From: Prosthecobacter sp.
GTDB taxonomy: Bacteria; Verrucomicrobiota; Verrucomicrobiia; Verrucomicrobiales; Verrucomicrobiaceae
Length of the DNA stretch: 64,000 nucleotides
Assembly (NCBI RefSeq): GCF_034366625.1
Contig: NZ_JAXMIH010000028.1
Coordinates: 62,001 to 126,000, forward strand
Direction of reading: 5' to 3'
Part shown: positions 8,941 to 18,834 of the stretch, one piece after another
Numbering within the stretch: position 1 is the first letter of the stretch
Layout of the letters: each line of letters opens with the position of its first letter
Translations under genes and position numbers: made by a program
Notes under the pieces: model-generated
Database searches by the model: none
The model's input: only the letters and a program-made list of their open reading frames with translations
Told to the model about the DNA's origin: nothing

Positions 8941-10176
8941 ATGACCAACCGCCGCCATTTCCTCTCCTCCCTCGCACTAGCTCCTCTCGCCGCTCGTGGC
9001 CAGGAAGCGCCGAAGTTCCCACCGACCCGCGTCATCACGAAGGGGCCGGGCTTCCACTGGTTCGCCTACTACGACAAGCTCCAGTTCTCACCGGACAACC
9101 GCTTCGTGCTCTGCAACAAGGTGAACTTTGAGCATCGCTCGCCGACGGGGGATGATGTGATCGAGGTGGGCATGGTCGATTTGCAGGAGAAGGACAAATG
9201 GATTCCGCTCGGCAAGTCGAATGCCTGGAACTGGCAGCAGGGCTGCATGCTGCAATGGATCCCGGGCACCAAATCGAAGATCATCTGGAACGACCGTGAG
9301 AAGGACCGTTACGTCAGTCACATCATGGATGTCAAAACAGGCGAGAAGCACACGCTTCCGGCTCCGATCTACGCTTTGAGCCCCAACGGCAAAGAAGCCG
9401 TGAGCTGCGATTTCTCTCGCGTGGCGGATTGCCGGCCCGGTTACGGTTACGCGGGCATCCGTGACCGCTTTTTCGATGACATGGCTCCCAAAGGCAGCGG
9501 CGTGACTCATGTGAATCTGGAAACGGGCGCGGAGAAGTTGATCGTCAGCCACGAACTGCTTTCGAAGACCGGCGAGGTGATGGAAAACCACCCGACTTCG
9601 AAGCACCACGCCTACCACCTGCTCGTGGGGTCGGATGGGAAGCGCTTCATCATGCTGCATCGCTGGACGCAGCCGAAAGGCGGCCATCTCACGCGCCTCA
9701 TCACGGCTAACATGGACGGCAGCGATCTACGAATCGTGATCCCGAATGGCTACGCCTCCCATTTCATCTGGCGCGATGCCACGCACATTCTTTCGCAGGC
9801 CAAAGACTGGCTCGGCAACAAGGAGTGGGGCGATTTCCTCTTTGAGGACAAGGACAGCGGCATTGTCGCCGAGATCGGCCACGGCGTGCTCGATGGCAGC
9901 GGCCACCTCACCTATTTGAAAAACAACGAGTGGATCCTCAACGACACCTATCCCAAAGGCGTCCGCCGCATCCAGACGCCGCACTTGTATCACATCGCCA
10001 CGAACCGCCGCATTGACCTCGGTTACTTCCCGCAACCCCCGGAATACAAAGGTGAATGGCGCGTGGACTGCCATCCACGCAGCAGCCGCGATGAGCGCTG
10101 GGTATGCATCGACGCGCCGGATGGGGCGAATGGCCGCCAGCTTCACCTCATCGACATCCAGGGGCTGATGGGATGA
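8941..10176 (+). CDS. Exported propeller-like protein of unknown function (Tat signal)
   Basis: 411 residues from ATG 8941. The start gives a twin-arginine-like signal MTNRRHFLSSLALAPLAARG; the longer frame runs back antisense into the PQQ gene and is not credible. The mature part has propeller-like segments: FSPDNRFVLCNK, GCMLQWIPGTKSKIIWND, DRYVSHIMDVKTGEKHTL, and YALSPNGKEAVSCDF. These resemble TolB/oligogalacturonate-lyase-type blades. The motif ENHPTSKHHAYHLLVGSDG and the ending RWVCIDAPDGANGRQLHLID also fit that superfamily, but I cannot assign an enzymatic activity. Confidence 0.8.
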   Translation: MTNRRHFLSSLALAPLAARGQEAPKFPPTRVITKGPGFHWFAYYDKLQFSPDNRFVLCNKVNFEHRSPTGDDVIEVGMVDLQEKDKWIPLGKSNAWNWQQGCMLQWIPGTKSKIIWNDREKDRYVSHIMDVKTGEKHTLPAPIYALSPNGKEAVSCDFSRVADCRPGYGYAGIRDRFFDDMAPKGSGVTHVNLETGAEKLIVSHELLSKTGEVMENHPTSKHHAYHLLVGSDGKRFIMLHRWTQPKGGHLTRLITANMDGSDLRIVIPNGYASHFIWRDATHILSQAKDWLGNKEWGDFLFEDKDSGIVAEIGHGVLDGSGHLTYLKNNEWILNDTYPKGVRRIQTPHLYHIATNRRIDLGYFPQPPEYKGEWRVDCHPRSSRDERWVCIDAPDGANGRQLHLIDIQGLMG

Positions 10177-10222
10177 ACTCGATCTACTCGCAGCGGCACG
10201 CCCAAACGCAGATCCTCCATCC

Positions 10223-11539
10223 ATGAAAACACTTCTCTGTTTGTTCCTGCTTCCGATTCAGGCCTTTGCGGTGCAAATCGCCACGTTTCGTGCTGATGTG
10301 ACACCACCGGTCGGCGCGCCGTTGTGTGGTGGACTCGTCAAACCTGCATTGGGAGTCAGCGAACCGCTGCTGGCACTGGGTGTCGTGCTTTTGAGTGACG
10401 AGAAGCCCGTCGTTCTATGCGCGGTGGACTTCTGCGAGATTCGCGGCGCTGACCACATGCACTGGCGCGAGGTCCTGGCCAAGGCAGCGGGCACTTCGCC
10501 CGAGCGTGTGGCCTTGCACTCGCTGCATCAGCACAATGCACCGCTGGTGGACAACGCCGCGCAGAAGCTGCTGCCGGAGATCGGCATCATCGATGCCGCT
10601 GCGACCGAAAAAGCGCTCGCAGGTGTCGCAGCAAGCATTGAGGCCGCATTGAAGACTCCGCAGAACGTCACACACATCTCGACAGGCGAAGCCAAAGTGC
10701 TCGAAGTTGCTGGGAATCGCCGCGTGCAGGTCATCGACGGCAAGGTGGGCAAGATGCGAGGCAGTGGCTCGAAAGACCCCGTGCTGCGGGCGCTGCCGGA
10801 AGGTCTCATCGACCCGATGCTCAAGACGATCAGCTTTTGGAATGGAGACAAGAAGCTCGCCGCGCTGCACTACTACGCCACGCACCCGATGAGCTACTAC
10901 GGCGACGGCATCGTGAGCCATGACTTCGCTGGCATTGCCCGTGAAAAGCGCACGCAGGAGGACGGCGTGCCACACATCTACTTCACCGGCTGCGGCGGCA
11001 ATATCGGTGCTGGCAAATACAACGACGGCACACCGCCGATGCGCCCGCTGCTCGCTGGCCGCATCCACGCGGCGATGGTCGAGTCGGAGAAGGAAGCGAA
11101 GCGAGTGCCGCTTACCAAGATCGCATGGCGGCATGTGCCGGTCGTCTTGCAGCCTGATCCCGAGTTCCCGGAGGAGCGCATGCTCAAGGTGCTGCAAAAC
11201 ACCGAAACACGGCCCGCCACGCGCATCAGTGCCGCCTTGCGCATCGGCTTCATCCGTCATCGCGAGCCGATTCCCTTCACCAGCCTGCATCTCGGTGATG
11301 ACGTGTGCCTGCTGCATCTGCCGGGCGAGAGTTTCGTCGAGTATCAACTCTTCGCGCAGCAGCAGCGTGCGGGAGGTTTTGTCTGCACCGCGAGCTATGG
11401 CGACGGCGTCACCGGTTACATCCCGCTGGAGCACTCTTTCATCGAAGGCGGCTACGAGCCATCGCAGGCCTATGCGGCCCCTGAGTCAGAAAAATTGATG
11501 AAACAGACCATCTCGGACCTTTTGAAGGAACAGCCATGA
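10223..11539 (+). CDS. Neutral/alkaline ceramidase-like exported protein
   Basis: 438 residues with signal peptide MKTLLCLFLLPIQAFA. It has the N-terminal features of the neutral ceramidase superfamily: FRADVTPPVGAPLCGG, the histidine motif LHSLHQHNAP (H102, H104) and the downstream HYYATHPMSYYG and FTGCGGNIGAG, which in the family form the zinc site and active-site loop. It lacks the long C-terminal domain of true ceramidases, so the substrate may not be ceramide. The end overlaps the next start by 4 bases (ATGA). Two related but divergent copies occur at 43392 and 60761. Confidence 0.85.
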   Translation: MKTLLCLFLLPIQAFAVQIATFRADVTPPVGAPLCGGLVKPALGVSEPLLALGVVLLSDEKPVVLCAVDFCEIRGADHMHWREVLAKAAGTSPERVALHSLHQHNAPLVDNAAQKLLPEIGIIDAAATEKALAGVAASIEAALKTPQNVTHISTGEAKVLEVAGNRRVQVIDGKVGKMRGSGSKDPVLRALPEGLIDPMLKTISFWNGDKKLAALHYYATHPMSYYGDGIVSHDFAGIAREKRTQEDGVPHIYFTGCGGNIGAGKYNDGTPPMRPLLAGRIHAAMVESEKEAKRVPLTKIAWRHVPVVLQPDPEFPEERMLKVLQNTETRPATRISAALRIGFIRHREPIPFTSLHLGDDVCLLHLPGESFVEYQLFAQQQRAGGFVCTASYGDGVTGYIPLEHSFIEGGYEPSQAYAAPESEKLMKQTISDLLKEQP

Positions 11540-12528
11540 AACACCTCCTCCTCGCACTCCTTCTCTGCGGCACCGCCATTGCTCAAGACGGCCTCAAACA
11601 GCTCCGCGCGGGCATTGTCGGGCTCGATACCTCGCATGTGCCGGCCTTCACGAAGCTTTTCAACAAAGGCGAGACGGAGGGCGAGCTGGCAGGAATCAAA
11701 GTGACCACCGGCTACACGGGCGGCACAGACATGCCCGCCAGCGCCACCCGCAAAGAAAAGTTCACGCAGCAGCTTCGCGACATGGGCGTGGAGATTGTCG
11801 ATTCGATCCCGAAGCTGCTCGAAAAAGTCGATGTCATCCTGCTGGAGAGCGTCGATGGCCGCATCCACCTCAAGGAAGCACGGGAAATCTTCAAAGCGGG
11901 CAAACCGGTCTTCATCGACAAACCACTCGCTGGCACGCTTGCCGAGGCCATCGCCATCGTGGAACTGGCGAAGAAGCACAACGTGCCTTTTTTCAGCAGC
12001 TCATCCTCACGCTTTGGTCCTGAGTTGATGGCGCTCAAAGGCAACGCCGAGGTCGGCGACATCCTCGGCGCTGCGACCTGGGGTCCATGCTCGTATCAAG
12101 AGGGCACGCCGGACTTTTTCTTCTACGGCATCCACGGCGTCGAGGCGCTCTACACAATCATGGGCACGGGCTGTGAGACAGTTTCACGCGTCAAAGGTGC
12201 TAACAACGACATCGCCACCGGCACTTGGAAAGACGGGCGCATCGGCGCGTATCGCGGCATCGTGAAGGGCAAGGCGGACTTCGGCGCGGTGGCCTATGGC
12301 AGCAAAAGCATCGGTCAGGCCGCGAAAGCCGTGAGCTACGAGGGCCTCTGCCGCCAGATCGGCAAATTCTTCCGCAGCGGCACGCCACCGGTGAGCGCGG
12401 AGGAGACCATCGAGATCTTTACCTTCATGGAAGCCGCCGACGAAAGCCTCCGCCAGGGCGGCAAACCCGTGTCACTCGCCGATGTGCTCGCGAAGGCGAA
12501 GGTGGAGGCGGAAAAACTGCTCAAGTAA
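11536..12528 (+). CDS. Gfo/Idh/MocA family oxidoreductase, exported
   Basis: 330 residues with a Sec signal MKHLLLALLLCGTAIAQ. A Rossmann segment follows (RAGIVGLDTSH, then VDVILLESVDG), and FIDKP at 127-131 is the family's (E/D)KP motif, with Lys129 as the expected catalytic residue. It would be an NAD(P)-dependent sugar or inositol oxidoreductase. A signal peptide on a nucleotide-dependent enzyme is unusual, but it is seen in this family in Bacteroidota and Verrucomicrobiota, where the cofactor stays tightly bound. The start is coupled by ATGA to the ceramidase-like gene; the next gene begins 3 bases downstream. Confidence 0.85.
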   Translation: MKHLLLALLLCGTAIAQDGLKQLRAGIVGLDTSHVPAFTKLFNKGETEGELAGIKVTTGYTGGTDMPASATRKEKFTQQLRDMGVEIVDSIPKLLEKVDVILLESVDGRIHLKEAREIFKAGKPVFIDKPLAGTLAEAIAIVELAKKHNVPFFSSSSSRFGPELMALKGNAEVGDILGAATWGPCSYQEGTPDFFFYGIHGVEALYTIMGTGCETVSRVKGANNDIATGTWKDGRIGAYRGIVKGKADFGAVAYGSKSIGQAAKAVSYEGLCRQIGKFFRSGTPPVSAEETIEIFTFMEAADESLRQGGKPVSLADVLAKAKVEAEKLLK

Positions 12529-12531
12529 GCC

Positions 12532-13575
12532 ATGCGCACACTTCTTTTCCTCCTGGCCGGGCTTCTTGGCGTTCTTCAAGCCGAGCCACCGAAAGTGACC
12601 GTCACGAACATCCGCCGCGTCTTTCACAACGGCGAGCACAACGCGTTCACCGACCTCGTTCGCTTCAAAGGCCAGCTATACCTGTGCTTCCGCAGTTGCC
12701 CGAACGGCCACATGGTATTCAACACGGCCTCGGTCATCATCATGCGCAGCACGGATGAAGGAGCGACGTGGACGCAGGTGCATCGTTTCAGCGTCAAAGA
12801 CCGCGATACGCGTGATCCGCACTTCCTCGACTTCAACGGCCAGCTCTTCCTCTACACCGGCACATGGTGGACCGGGTCGGGCCTGTTGGATCGAAAGGAC
12901 TATGACATGAACAAGCAGCTCGGCTTTGCAGTATCATCGCCGGATGGCACGAAATGGAGCGATCCCACGCTGCTGGAAGGCACCTTTGGCTACTACATCT
13001 GGCGAGCCGCCACCTGCGACGGCAAAGCCTACCTCTGTGGACGGCGTAAGGCCAATTTTGCCGTCAGCGTGATGGGAGAGCGCGGCCACAACCAGTCCAT
13101 CATGCTCGAAAGTGATGACGGCATCATCTTCCGCCATCGCGCCTACTTTCAGGAGTCTGGCGGCAATGAAACGGCCTTCTTCTTCGAGAAGGACGGCAGC
13201 GTTTTGGCCCTGGATCGCAACGGAGGAGGCAATTCCATGCTCGCCAGCTCCAAACCGCCCTACACCGACTGGAACCGCCGCCCGCTCGACCGTTTCGTCG
13301 GCGGCCCGCTGCTGGTGAAATGGAGCGATCACATCCTCGTCGGCGGACGCAACCAAACCAAGGATCGCGGCCCGAAAACATCCCTCGGTTGGCTCGTCGG
13401 CGACAAGTTCCACGAGTTCGCCGAACTCCCTAGCGGCGGCGACAACTCGTATCCAGGCTTCATCGAGCTTTCACCGACCAAGGGCCTCATCTCCTGGTAT
13501 TCGAGCCATGAGAAGGACGAGGCCAGCAAGACAATCACCGCGATCTACTTGGCCGAACTGAATCTCTCCCCCTAA
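12532..13575 (+). CDS. Sialidase-like (BNR) beta-propeller protein
   Basis: 347 residues with signal MRTLLFLLAGLLGVLQA. An Asp-box repeat RSTDEGATWTQ (S-x-D-x-G-x-x-W) and a partial one (VSSPDGTKWSDP) place it in the sialidase/BNR propeller superfamily. RDTRDPHFLDFNGQLFLYTG and EGTFGYYIWRAATCDGKAY give the blade pattern. The arginine triad of sialidases cannot be confirmed by eye, so the activity may be another exoglycosidase or none. Two other BNR-like proteins lie nearby (17641 and 21434). Confidence 0.82.
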   Translation: MRTLLFLLAGLLGVLQAEPPKVTVTNIRRVFHNGEHNAFTDLVRFKGQLYLCFRSCPNGHMVFNTASVIIMRSTDEGATWTQVHRFSVKDRDTRDPHFLDFNGQLFLYTGTWWTGSGLLDRKDYDMNKQLGFAVSSPDGTKWSDPTLLEGTFGYYIWRAATCDGKAYLCGRRKANFAVSVMGERGHNQSIMLESDDGIIFRHRAYFQESGGNETAFFFEKDGSVLALDRNGGGNSMLASSKPPYTDWNRRPLDRFVGGPLLVKWSDHILVGGRNQTKDRGPKTSLGWLVGDKFHEFAELPSGGDNSYPGFIELSPTKGLISWYSSHEKDEASKTITAIYLAELNLSP

Positions 13576-13580
13576 CCACC

Positions 13581-15020
13581 ATGCTCACATCCACACGCCG
13601 CCGTTTCTTTGAAGACTCCTTGATGGCCACTGCCGCTGTTGCCCTTCCTTCTCAGCTCTTCGCTGCCGACCCGACATCAAGCAGCCCGAACGAAAAGCTC
13701 ACCGCCGCGATCATCGGCTGTGGGATTCGTGGGAAAGCGCATGCTCGGGAGCTGGCGCGGCTGGTGGATTGCGATGTGGCTTATGTTTGCGATCCTGATC
13801 TCGACCGCGCGGATGAAGTGGGTGCGTTGCTGGTCGAACTGAAGCGCCCGATGCCGAAGAAGGTGCAGGATTTGCGAAAGGTGCTCGAAGACAAGGCGGT
13901 GGATGTCGTTTTCATCGCCACGCCGAATCACTGGCATGCGCTGGCGGCGATCTGGGCGATGCAGGCGGGCAAGGATGTGTATGTCGAGAAGCCGGTGAGC
14001 CAGAATGTCGAGGAAGGCCGCCGCATCGTGCAAGTGGCGCGGAAGCTGGGGCGCATCGCGCAGACGGGCACGCAGAACCGGTCGCGCGGCGCTTTGGCCG
14101 AGGCGGTGAAGTTCATGCGCGAGGGCAAACTGGGCGAGGTGAAGCTGGCGAAGAGCATCATCTACAGCGGACGCGGCAGCATCGGCGGCCCGGCGGAGTG
14201 TGCGATGCCGCCGCGTTGCGATTACGACCTCTGGGCCGGTCCCGCGCCGATGACGAAGCTCACGCGGCTGAAGTTCCACTATGACTGGCACTGGTTCTGG
14301 GACACCGGCAACGGCGAGATCGGCAACAACAACGTCCACTCGCTCGACATCTGCCGCTGGGGCCTCGGCGTTACCGGATTGGGTCGCAGTGTGATGAGTT
14401 ATGGCGGTCGCCTCGGCTACACCGACGTGGCGGAGACGCCAAACTCGCAGGTCGGCATCTTCGACTTCGGCGACAAGACCATCGTCTCCGAAACCCGCGG
14501 CCTCAAAACCGCGCCGTTTCATCCCACGATCAAATCCATGTGGTTCTTCTACGGCAGCGAAGGCATCATCGCCGACACGAGCCTCTTCGATCCGAAAGGC
14601 AACCTCGTCCGCGCCTTTGAAGGAGGCAAATCGGAGAACCACTTCGCCAACTTCCTCCGCACCGTGCGCAGCCGCAAGCACACCGACCTCACCGCTGACA
14701 TCAAGGAAGGCCATCAAAGCACCGCGCTCTGCCACATCGCGAATATCTCGTATCGCCTCGGCTCGAAAACCTCCGTGAACGACATTTCGAAGCATCTCGG
14801 CGACATCAAAGCCCACGAAGACGTGCAGGACACCCTGGAGCGCACGAAACACTACCTCGCCGAAGCCGGAGTCGATCTCGACAAAACGCAGCTCACGCTC
14901 GGCCAGCATCTCCGCGTGGATGGCGAGAAGGAATCCTTCCTCGACAACGCCGCCGCGAACGCACTGCTCACCCGCGAGTATCGTGCGCCGTTTGTGGTGC
15001 CGAAAGAGTCGGAGATTTGA
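13581..15020 (+). CDS. Gfo/Idh/MocA family oxidoreductase with Tat signal
   Basis: 479 residues. The N terminus STRRRFFEDSLMATAAVAL is a twin-arginine signal, consistent with export of a folded, cofactor-loaded enzyme. The nucleotide fold reads AAIIGCGIRGKAHARELA (about 43-59), and VYVEKPVSQN has the catalytic Lys137 of the EKP motif. HWFWDTGNGEIGNNNVHSLD is the typical C-terminal-domain segment of the large bacterial members. It probably oxidises a sugar or sugar derivative with NAD(P). It is followed closely by an HpaI-type aldolase. Confidence 0.9.
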   Translation: MLTSTRRRFFEDSLMATAAVALPSQLFAADPTSSSPNEKLTAAIIGCGIRGKAHARELARLVDCDVAYVCDPDLDRADEVGALLVELKRPMPKKVQDLRKVLEDKAVDVVFIATPNHWHALAAIWAMQAGKDVYVEKPVSQNVEEGRRIVQVARKLGRIAQTGTQNRSRGALAEAVKFMREGKLGEVKLAKSIIYSGRGSIGGPAECAMPPRCDYDLWAGPAPMTKLTRLKFHYDWHWFWDTGNGEIGNNNVHSLDICRWGLGVTGLGRSVMSYGGRLGYTDVAETPNSQVGIFDFGDKTIVSETRGLKTAPFHPTIKSMWFFYGSEGIIADTSLFDPKGNLVRAFEGGKSENHFANFLRTVRSRKHTDLTADIKEGHQSTALCHIANISYRLGSKTSVNDISKHLGDIKAHEDVQDTLERTKHYLAEAGVDLDKTQLTLGQHLRVDGEKESFLDNAAANALLTREYRAPFVVPKESEI

Positions 15021-15034
15021 AAAGCCCACCTTGC

Positions 15035-15796
15035 ATGCAGCCTTCCGCCGTCTTGAAGAAAATCCGTGCAGGCGAAACCGTCGTCACGGCCAAGTCCTGC
15101 TACACCGACCCTGAACTGGTCGAAATAATCGCCTCATCGGGCTACGACGCCGTGTGGATCTGTCTGGAGCATAAGCGCGGGGATGCCTCAATGGTGTATG
15201 CGCTAATTCAGGCCTGCCGGCTCGGTGGCGCTGACGCGTTGATTCGAGTGAAGCCATCGAACTACACGGACGTGTTGCATCTCATCGAAGCCGGTGCGCG
15301 TGGCATCATGCTGCCGCGTGTGAAGCATGTCGACGAAGTGCGCGAAGTGGTGAGTGCTATGAAGTTTCCGCCGCTCGGCGCGCGTGGCTTCGATGGCATT
15401 CATGCGGAGGCGGATTTTGGCCGCATCCCGCCTGCGGAGTATCTAGCGAAGGCGAATGACGAGAATTTCCTCGTCGTGCAGATCGAGGAGCCGGAAGTGG
15501 TGCCGTATGTTGATGAAATCGCGGCCACGCCGGGTGTGGATGTGCTGTTTGTCGGTCCCGCTGATCTCACGCTGGGCCTTGGCAAATTCGGCAAGACGGA
15601 CGATCCCGAGGTGCGGGTGATTTTGCAGAGCGTGGCTGATGCATGTGCTCGTCACGGCAAGGTCGCGGCCATTCCCTGTGCCCCGGAGCAGGTGAAGGGC
15701 TATCACGACATGGGCTTCCGCTTCTTCAATGTGATCAGCGACTTCCGCTGCGTTTCCACCGGTATGAAAGCAGCCCGCGCGGCGGTACAACTCTGA
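15035..15796 (+). CDS. HpcH/HpaI-type aldolase (class II, 2-oxo acid aldolase family)
   Basis: 253 residues from ATG 15035 (MQPSAVLKKIRAGETVV). A TTG at 15017 overlapping the previous stop would add six residues. No signal peptide is present, so it is cytoplasmic. Expected active-site positions are visible: WICLEHKRGD (His46), ALIRVKP (Arg71), QIEEPEVV (metal-ligand Glu) and VDVLFVGPADLTLGLG (metal-ligand Asp). Such enzymes cleave 2-keto-3-deoxy sugar acids or related compounds to pyruvate plus an aldehyde. Its place between an oxidoreductase and an FAD enzyme suggests a sugar-acid breakdown route. Confidence 0.9.
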   Translation: MQPSAVLKKIRAGETVVTAKSCYTDPELVEIIASSGYDAVWICLEHKRGDASMVYALIQACRLGGADALIRVKPSNYTDVLHLIEAGARGIMLPRVKHVDEVREVVSAMKFPPLGARGFDGIHAEADFGRIPPAEYLAKANDENFLVVQIEEPEVVPYVDEIAATPGVDVLFVGPADLTLGLGKFGKTDDPEVRVILQSVADACARHGKVAAIPCAPEQVKGYHDMGFRFFNVISDFRCVSTGMKAARAAVQL

Positions 15797-15802
15797 CGCG
15801 CC

Positions 15803-17635
15803 ATGCCCGTGACCGAGCAGACTCTCGAATGCGACCTGCTCGTGGCGGGTGGCGGCATCGCGGGTGTGTGCTGTGCGCTCGCAGCGGCACGTCTCGGCAC
15901 GCGCGTGATCCTTTGCCAGGACCGCAGCGTGCTCGGCGGCAATGCGAGCAGTGAGGTGCGCATGCACATCGTCGGTGCCACGGGACTCAGCGGCGGCAAG
16001 GAGCTGCAAAACGAGCTGCGCGAGGGCGGCATCATTGAGGAACTGCGTCTCGACCTTGCCGTGCAGAATCCGCAGCGCTCGCCCGCGCTCATGGATCTCC
16101 TGCTTTACGACAAATGCCGTCGTGAACCGAACATGACGCTTTATCTCAACACCACCGTCGTCAGTGCGGTGGCCGAGGATGGGCTCATTCGCGAGGTGCG
16201 CGCCGAGAGGCCGTCCACGGAGGATGCTTTCGTCATTCGAGCAAAGACCTTCGTCGATTGCACTGGCGACGGTCGGCTTGGCATCGAGGCAGGCGCGCCG
16301 TTCATGCGCGGACGCGAGAGCAAGGCGCAGTTTGGCGAATCCCTTGCGCAGAACGAGGCGGACTCGAAGACGCTCGGCTCGTCGATCATGTTCCAGGCTC
16401 GCAAGCACGGCCGCGAGATGCCTTTCACCGCGCCTCCTTGGGCACGGCGCTTCAGCGCGAAGGATTTCAAACTGCGGCCCTATGGCCAGAGCGGCTTCGA
16501 TCTCGGCCTCGAATACGGCTATTGGTGGATCGAGTGGGGCGGCTGTCTCGACACGTTGAAGGACAACGAACGCATCCGCGACGAGCTGCTCGCCATCACG
16601 CTCGGCGTCTGGGACTTCGTCAAAAACCACTCCGACATCGACGCCTCGCACTGGGCGCTGGAGTGGATCGGCTTCGTGCCCGGCAAGCGCGAGAGCAGGC
16701 GCTTCATCGGCCAGCACATCCTCACGGAGAACGATCTCATCACCTCCCGCGCCTTCCCCGATGCCATTGCCTATGGCGGCTGGCCCATCGACACACATCC
16801 GCCGGAGGGCGTCGATGCACCTGAGCTGCCGCCCTGCACTCAGCATCATTTGCCCTACATCTACGACATCCCGCTGCGCTGCTGTGTGTCCACCGGACCG
16901 CGCAATCTGATGTTTGCCGGCCGCAACATCTCCGCCACACATATCGCCTTCGCCTCCACCCGCGTCATGGCCACCTGTGCCGTCATCGGCCAAGGCGTCG
17001 GCACCGCGGCGGCGCTCGCTTTGAAGCAAAACGTGTTGCCCTTCGACATCGCGGCAGACTCCAGTCTGATGTACGCCATCCAGCAGCAACTCCTCAAAGA
17101 CGACTGCCATTTGATCGGTCTGCGAAACGACGACGCGTGCGATCTCGTCCGCCAGGCCGCACAAATCAACGCATCCAGCATCAAACTTGGCGCGGAGCCT
17201 GAAAACGTGCGCAGTGGATTCACCCGCATCGTCACCAATGTCCCGACGGATCGGCGGCAAGAGGGCGTGCAGCGTTGGATGAGTGAAGAGGTGCCCGCGT
17301 GGCTGGAAATCCGCTGGGACGAGCCTGTTTGTATCCGCGAGGTCGTGCTGATTTTCGACTCCGGCCAGCATCGCCTCCTCACGCTTTCACAAGCCGACGG
17401 CTACACCCAAAAAATGCTCTGGGGACAACCACAGTCGGAAACGGTGCGTGATTACGTTTTGAGCCTCGAAACCACCCATGGTTGGCAGGATGTGCTGAAG
17501 GTGGCGCACAACTACCAGCGCCGTCGCTCGCATCTTCTGGAGCAAACCGAGCACGCCACCGCGCTGCGCATCCAAGTGACCGCCACGAACGGTCTCGACC
17601 ATGCACGCATCGTCGAAGTGCGGGCGTATGCCTGA
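15803..17635 (+). CDS. FAD-dependent oxidoreductase (FAD_oxidored family)
   Basis: 610 residues. The N-terminal dinucleotide motif is CDLLVAGGGIAGVCCALAAA, followed by VILCQDRSVLGGNASSEVRM, the hallmark of the PF12831-type FAD proteins common in Planctomycetes and Verrucomicrobia. TFVDCTGDGRLGIEAGAPF is the second FAD contact. RNLMFAGRNISATHIAF and ACAVIGQGVGTAAALAL-like text near residue 400 complete the fold. The last ~130 residues form a separate beta-rich domain. There is no signal peptide. The substrate is unknown; sugars or hydroxy compounds are likely from context. Confidence 0.9.
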   Translation: MPVTEQTLECDLLVAGGGIAGVCCALAAARLGTRVILCQDRSVLGGNASSEVRMHIVGATGLSGGKELQNELREGGIIEELRLDLAVQNPQRSPALMDLLLYDKCRREPNMTLYLNTTVVSAVAEDGLIREVRAERPSTEDAFVIRAKTFVDCTGDGRLGIEAGAPFMRGRESKAQFGESLAQNEADSKTLGSSIMFQARKHGREMPFTAPPWARRFSAKDFKLRPYGQSGFDLGLEYGYWWIEWGGCLDTLKDNERIRDELLAITLGVWDFVKNHSDIDASHWALEWIGFVPGKRESRRFIGQHILTENDLITSRAFPDAIAYGGWPIDTHPPEGVDAPELPPCTQHHLPYIYDIPLRCCVSTGPRNLMFAGRNISATHIAFASTRVMATCAVIGQGVGTAAALALKQNVLPFDIAADSSLMYAIQQQLLKDDCHLIGLRNDDACDLVRQAAQINASSIKLGAEPENVRSGFTRIVTNVPTDRRQEGVQRWMSEEVPAWLEIRWDEPVCIREVVLIFDSGQHRLLTLSQADGYTQKMLWGQPQSETVRDYVLSLETTHGWQDVLKVAHNYQRRRSHLLEQTEHATALRIQVTATNGLDHARIVEVRAYA

Positions 17636-17640
17636 TCCTT

Positions 17641-18741
17641 ATGAAAGCCTGCCTTCTTTCCGCCACCTTGCTGCTTTGCTGGCAGTCGCTTGCTCAGGAG
17701 CCATTTCTGCCTGTGAAGAAATCCGTTCACACGCTGGCGACGGGCGGAGACTACCTGGCGTTCCCGGCAGTGCTGGATCTCGGGAGCGAGGTGCTGGTGT
17801 GCTTCAAGCGCGGGAAAGCACACGCGGCGGATGCGGGAGCGACGCAGGTGCTGCTGAGGCTGGACAAGGCATCTGGCAAAGTCCTCGCCACGGGCACACT
17901 GGCAGAGGTGAAGGGCGAGATCATGCAGATGGGCGAATGGGTGCGGTTTGGGAACGGGGACGTGGCGAACTACATCGACGCGCAGGAGGCGCAGGGCTCG
18001 CTGCGGACGGGATTGGCAGTGGTGAGGTCCAACAACGGCGGCAAGACCTTCGCGCCGGTGCATCGGGCGGGCGTGATCGATGGCGTGGAGTATGGCTATG
18101 CGTTTGACTCGATCACACGCGGCCAGACGACGTGGGTGCTGGTGATGACCTTTGCGAATCTCACCGGTGGAAAGCTCGTTCACAAGACGAAGAGCCAGCC
18201 GGGATCCGTGGATGTGATCCGCAGCGATGACAACGGCCTGACGTGGCGCTTCGTGCGCAGCATCACAAACGAACTCGGCAACGCACCGATCAATGAAAGC
18301 GCGTTCATGGCGCATGGCGATGGCTTCATCGTCACCGCGCGTGGTTACGACAATCGCGAATGGCTGCTGCGCACGGACGCGGAGTTCAAGTTGATTGAGA
18401 AGAAAGACATCACTGCCGCGCATCAGGTCATCACCTCGCATATCGGCAGGCCGCGTTTGTTTCAGCGTGATGGCGCATCGTATCTGCTTGGGCGCAACTG
18501 GGCCGCGCCGGGGCTGATGCAGCTTGCCTTGTTCAAGTTTGACCCGCACACGCTCGACATCACACAGCATGTGATCTTGGACAATGCGGAGAAGCAACCG
18601 GTGGCCGATGGCTACTACGCCCAGCCATATTGGACGGAGCGTGACGGGCGCACGCGTTTCCACGTCATCACCTACAAAAGCGGCGCGAAGAAGAACCCCG
18701 GCATCATCCGGCTCGAGTTTGACTGGGAGGAGGTGCGGTGA
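17641..18741 (+). CDS. Sialidase-like (BNR) propeller protein
   Basis: 366 residues from ATG 17641, which gives the signal peptide MKACLLSATLLLCWQSLAQ; the longer frame overlaps the FAD gene. Blade motifs include VVRSNNGGKTFAPVHRAG, VIRSDDNGLTWRFVRS (an Asp-box-like repeat) and HIGRPRLFQRDGASYLLGRN. It belongs to the sialidase/neuraminidase-like propellers; the actual glycosidic specificity cannot be told. It lies directly downstream of the FAD oxidoreductase with 5 bases between. Confidence 0.8.
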   Translation: MKACLLSATLLLCWQSLAQEPFLPVKKSVHTLATGGDYLAFPAVLDLGSEVLVCFKRGKAHAADAGATQVLLRLDKASGKVLATGTLAEVKGEIMQMGEWVRFGNGDVANYIDAQEAQGSLRTGLAVVRSNNGGKTFAPVHRAGVIDGVEYGYAFDSITRGQTTWVLVMTFANLTGGKLVHKTKSQPGSVDVIRSDDNGLTWRFVRSITNELGNAPINESAFMAHGDGFIVTARGYDNREWLLRTDAEFKLIEKKDITAAHQVITSHIGRPRLFQRDGASYLLGRNWAAPGLMQLALFKFDPHTLDITQHVILDNAEKQPVADGYYAQPYWTERDGRTRFHVITYKSGAKKNPGIIRLEFDWEEVR

Positions 18742-18834
18742 ATGCGAGCGGTGAGCCTGTGTTCTTCGCCTCTTTTGCCGACCAGTTCCGGCCTTCGGAC
18801 TCCGTTTAGCCATCACTCACTTCCAGCCGACCTC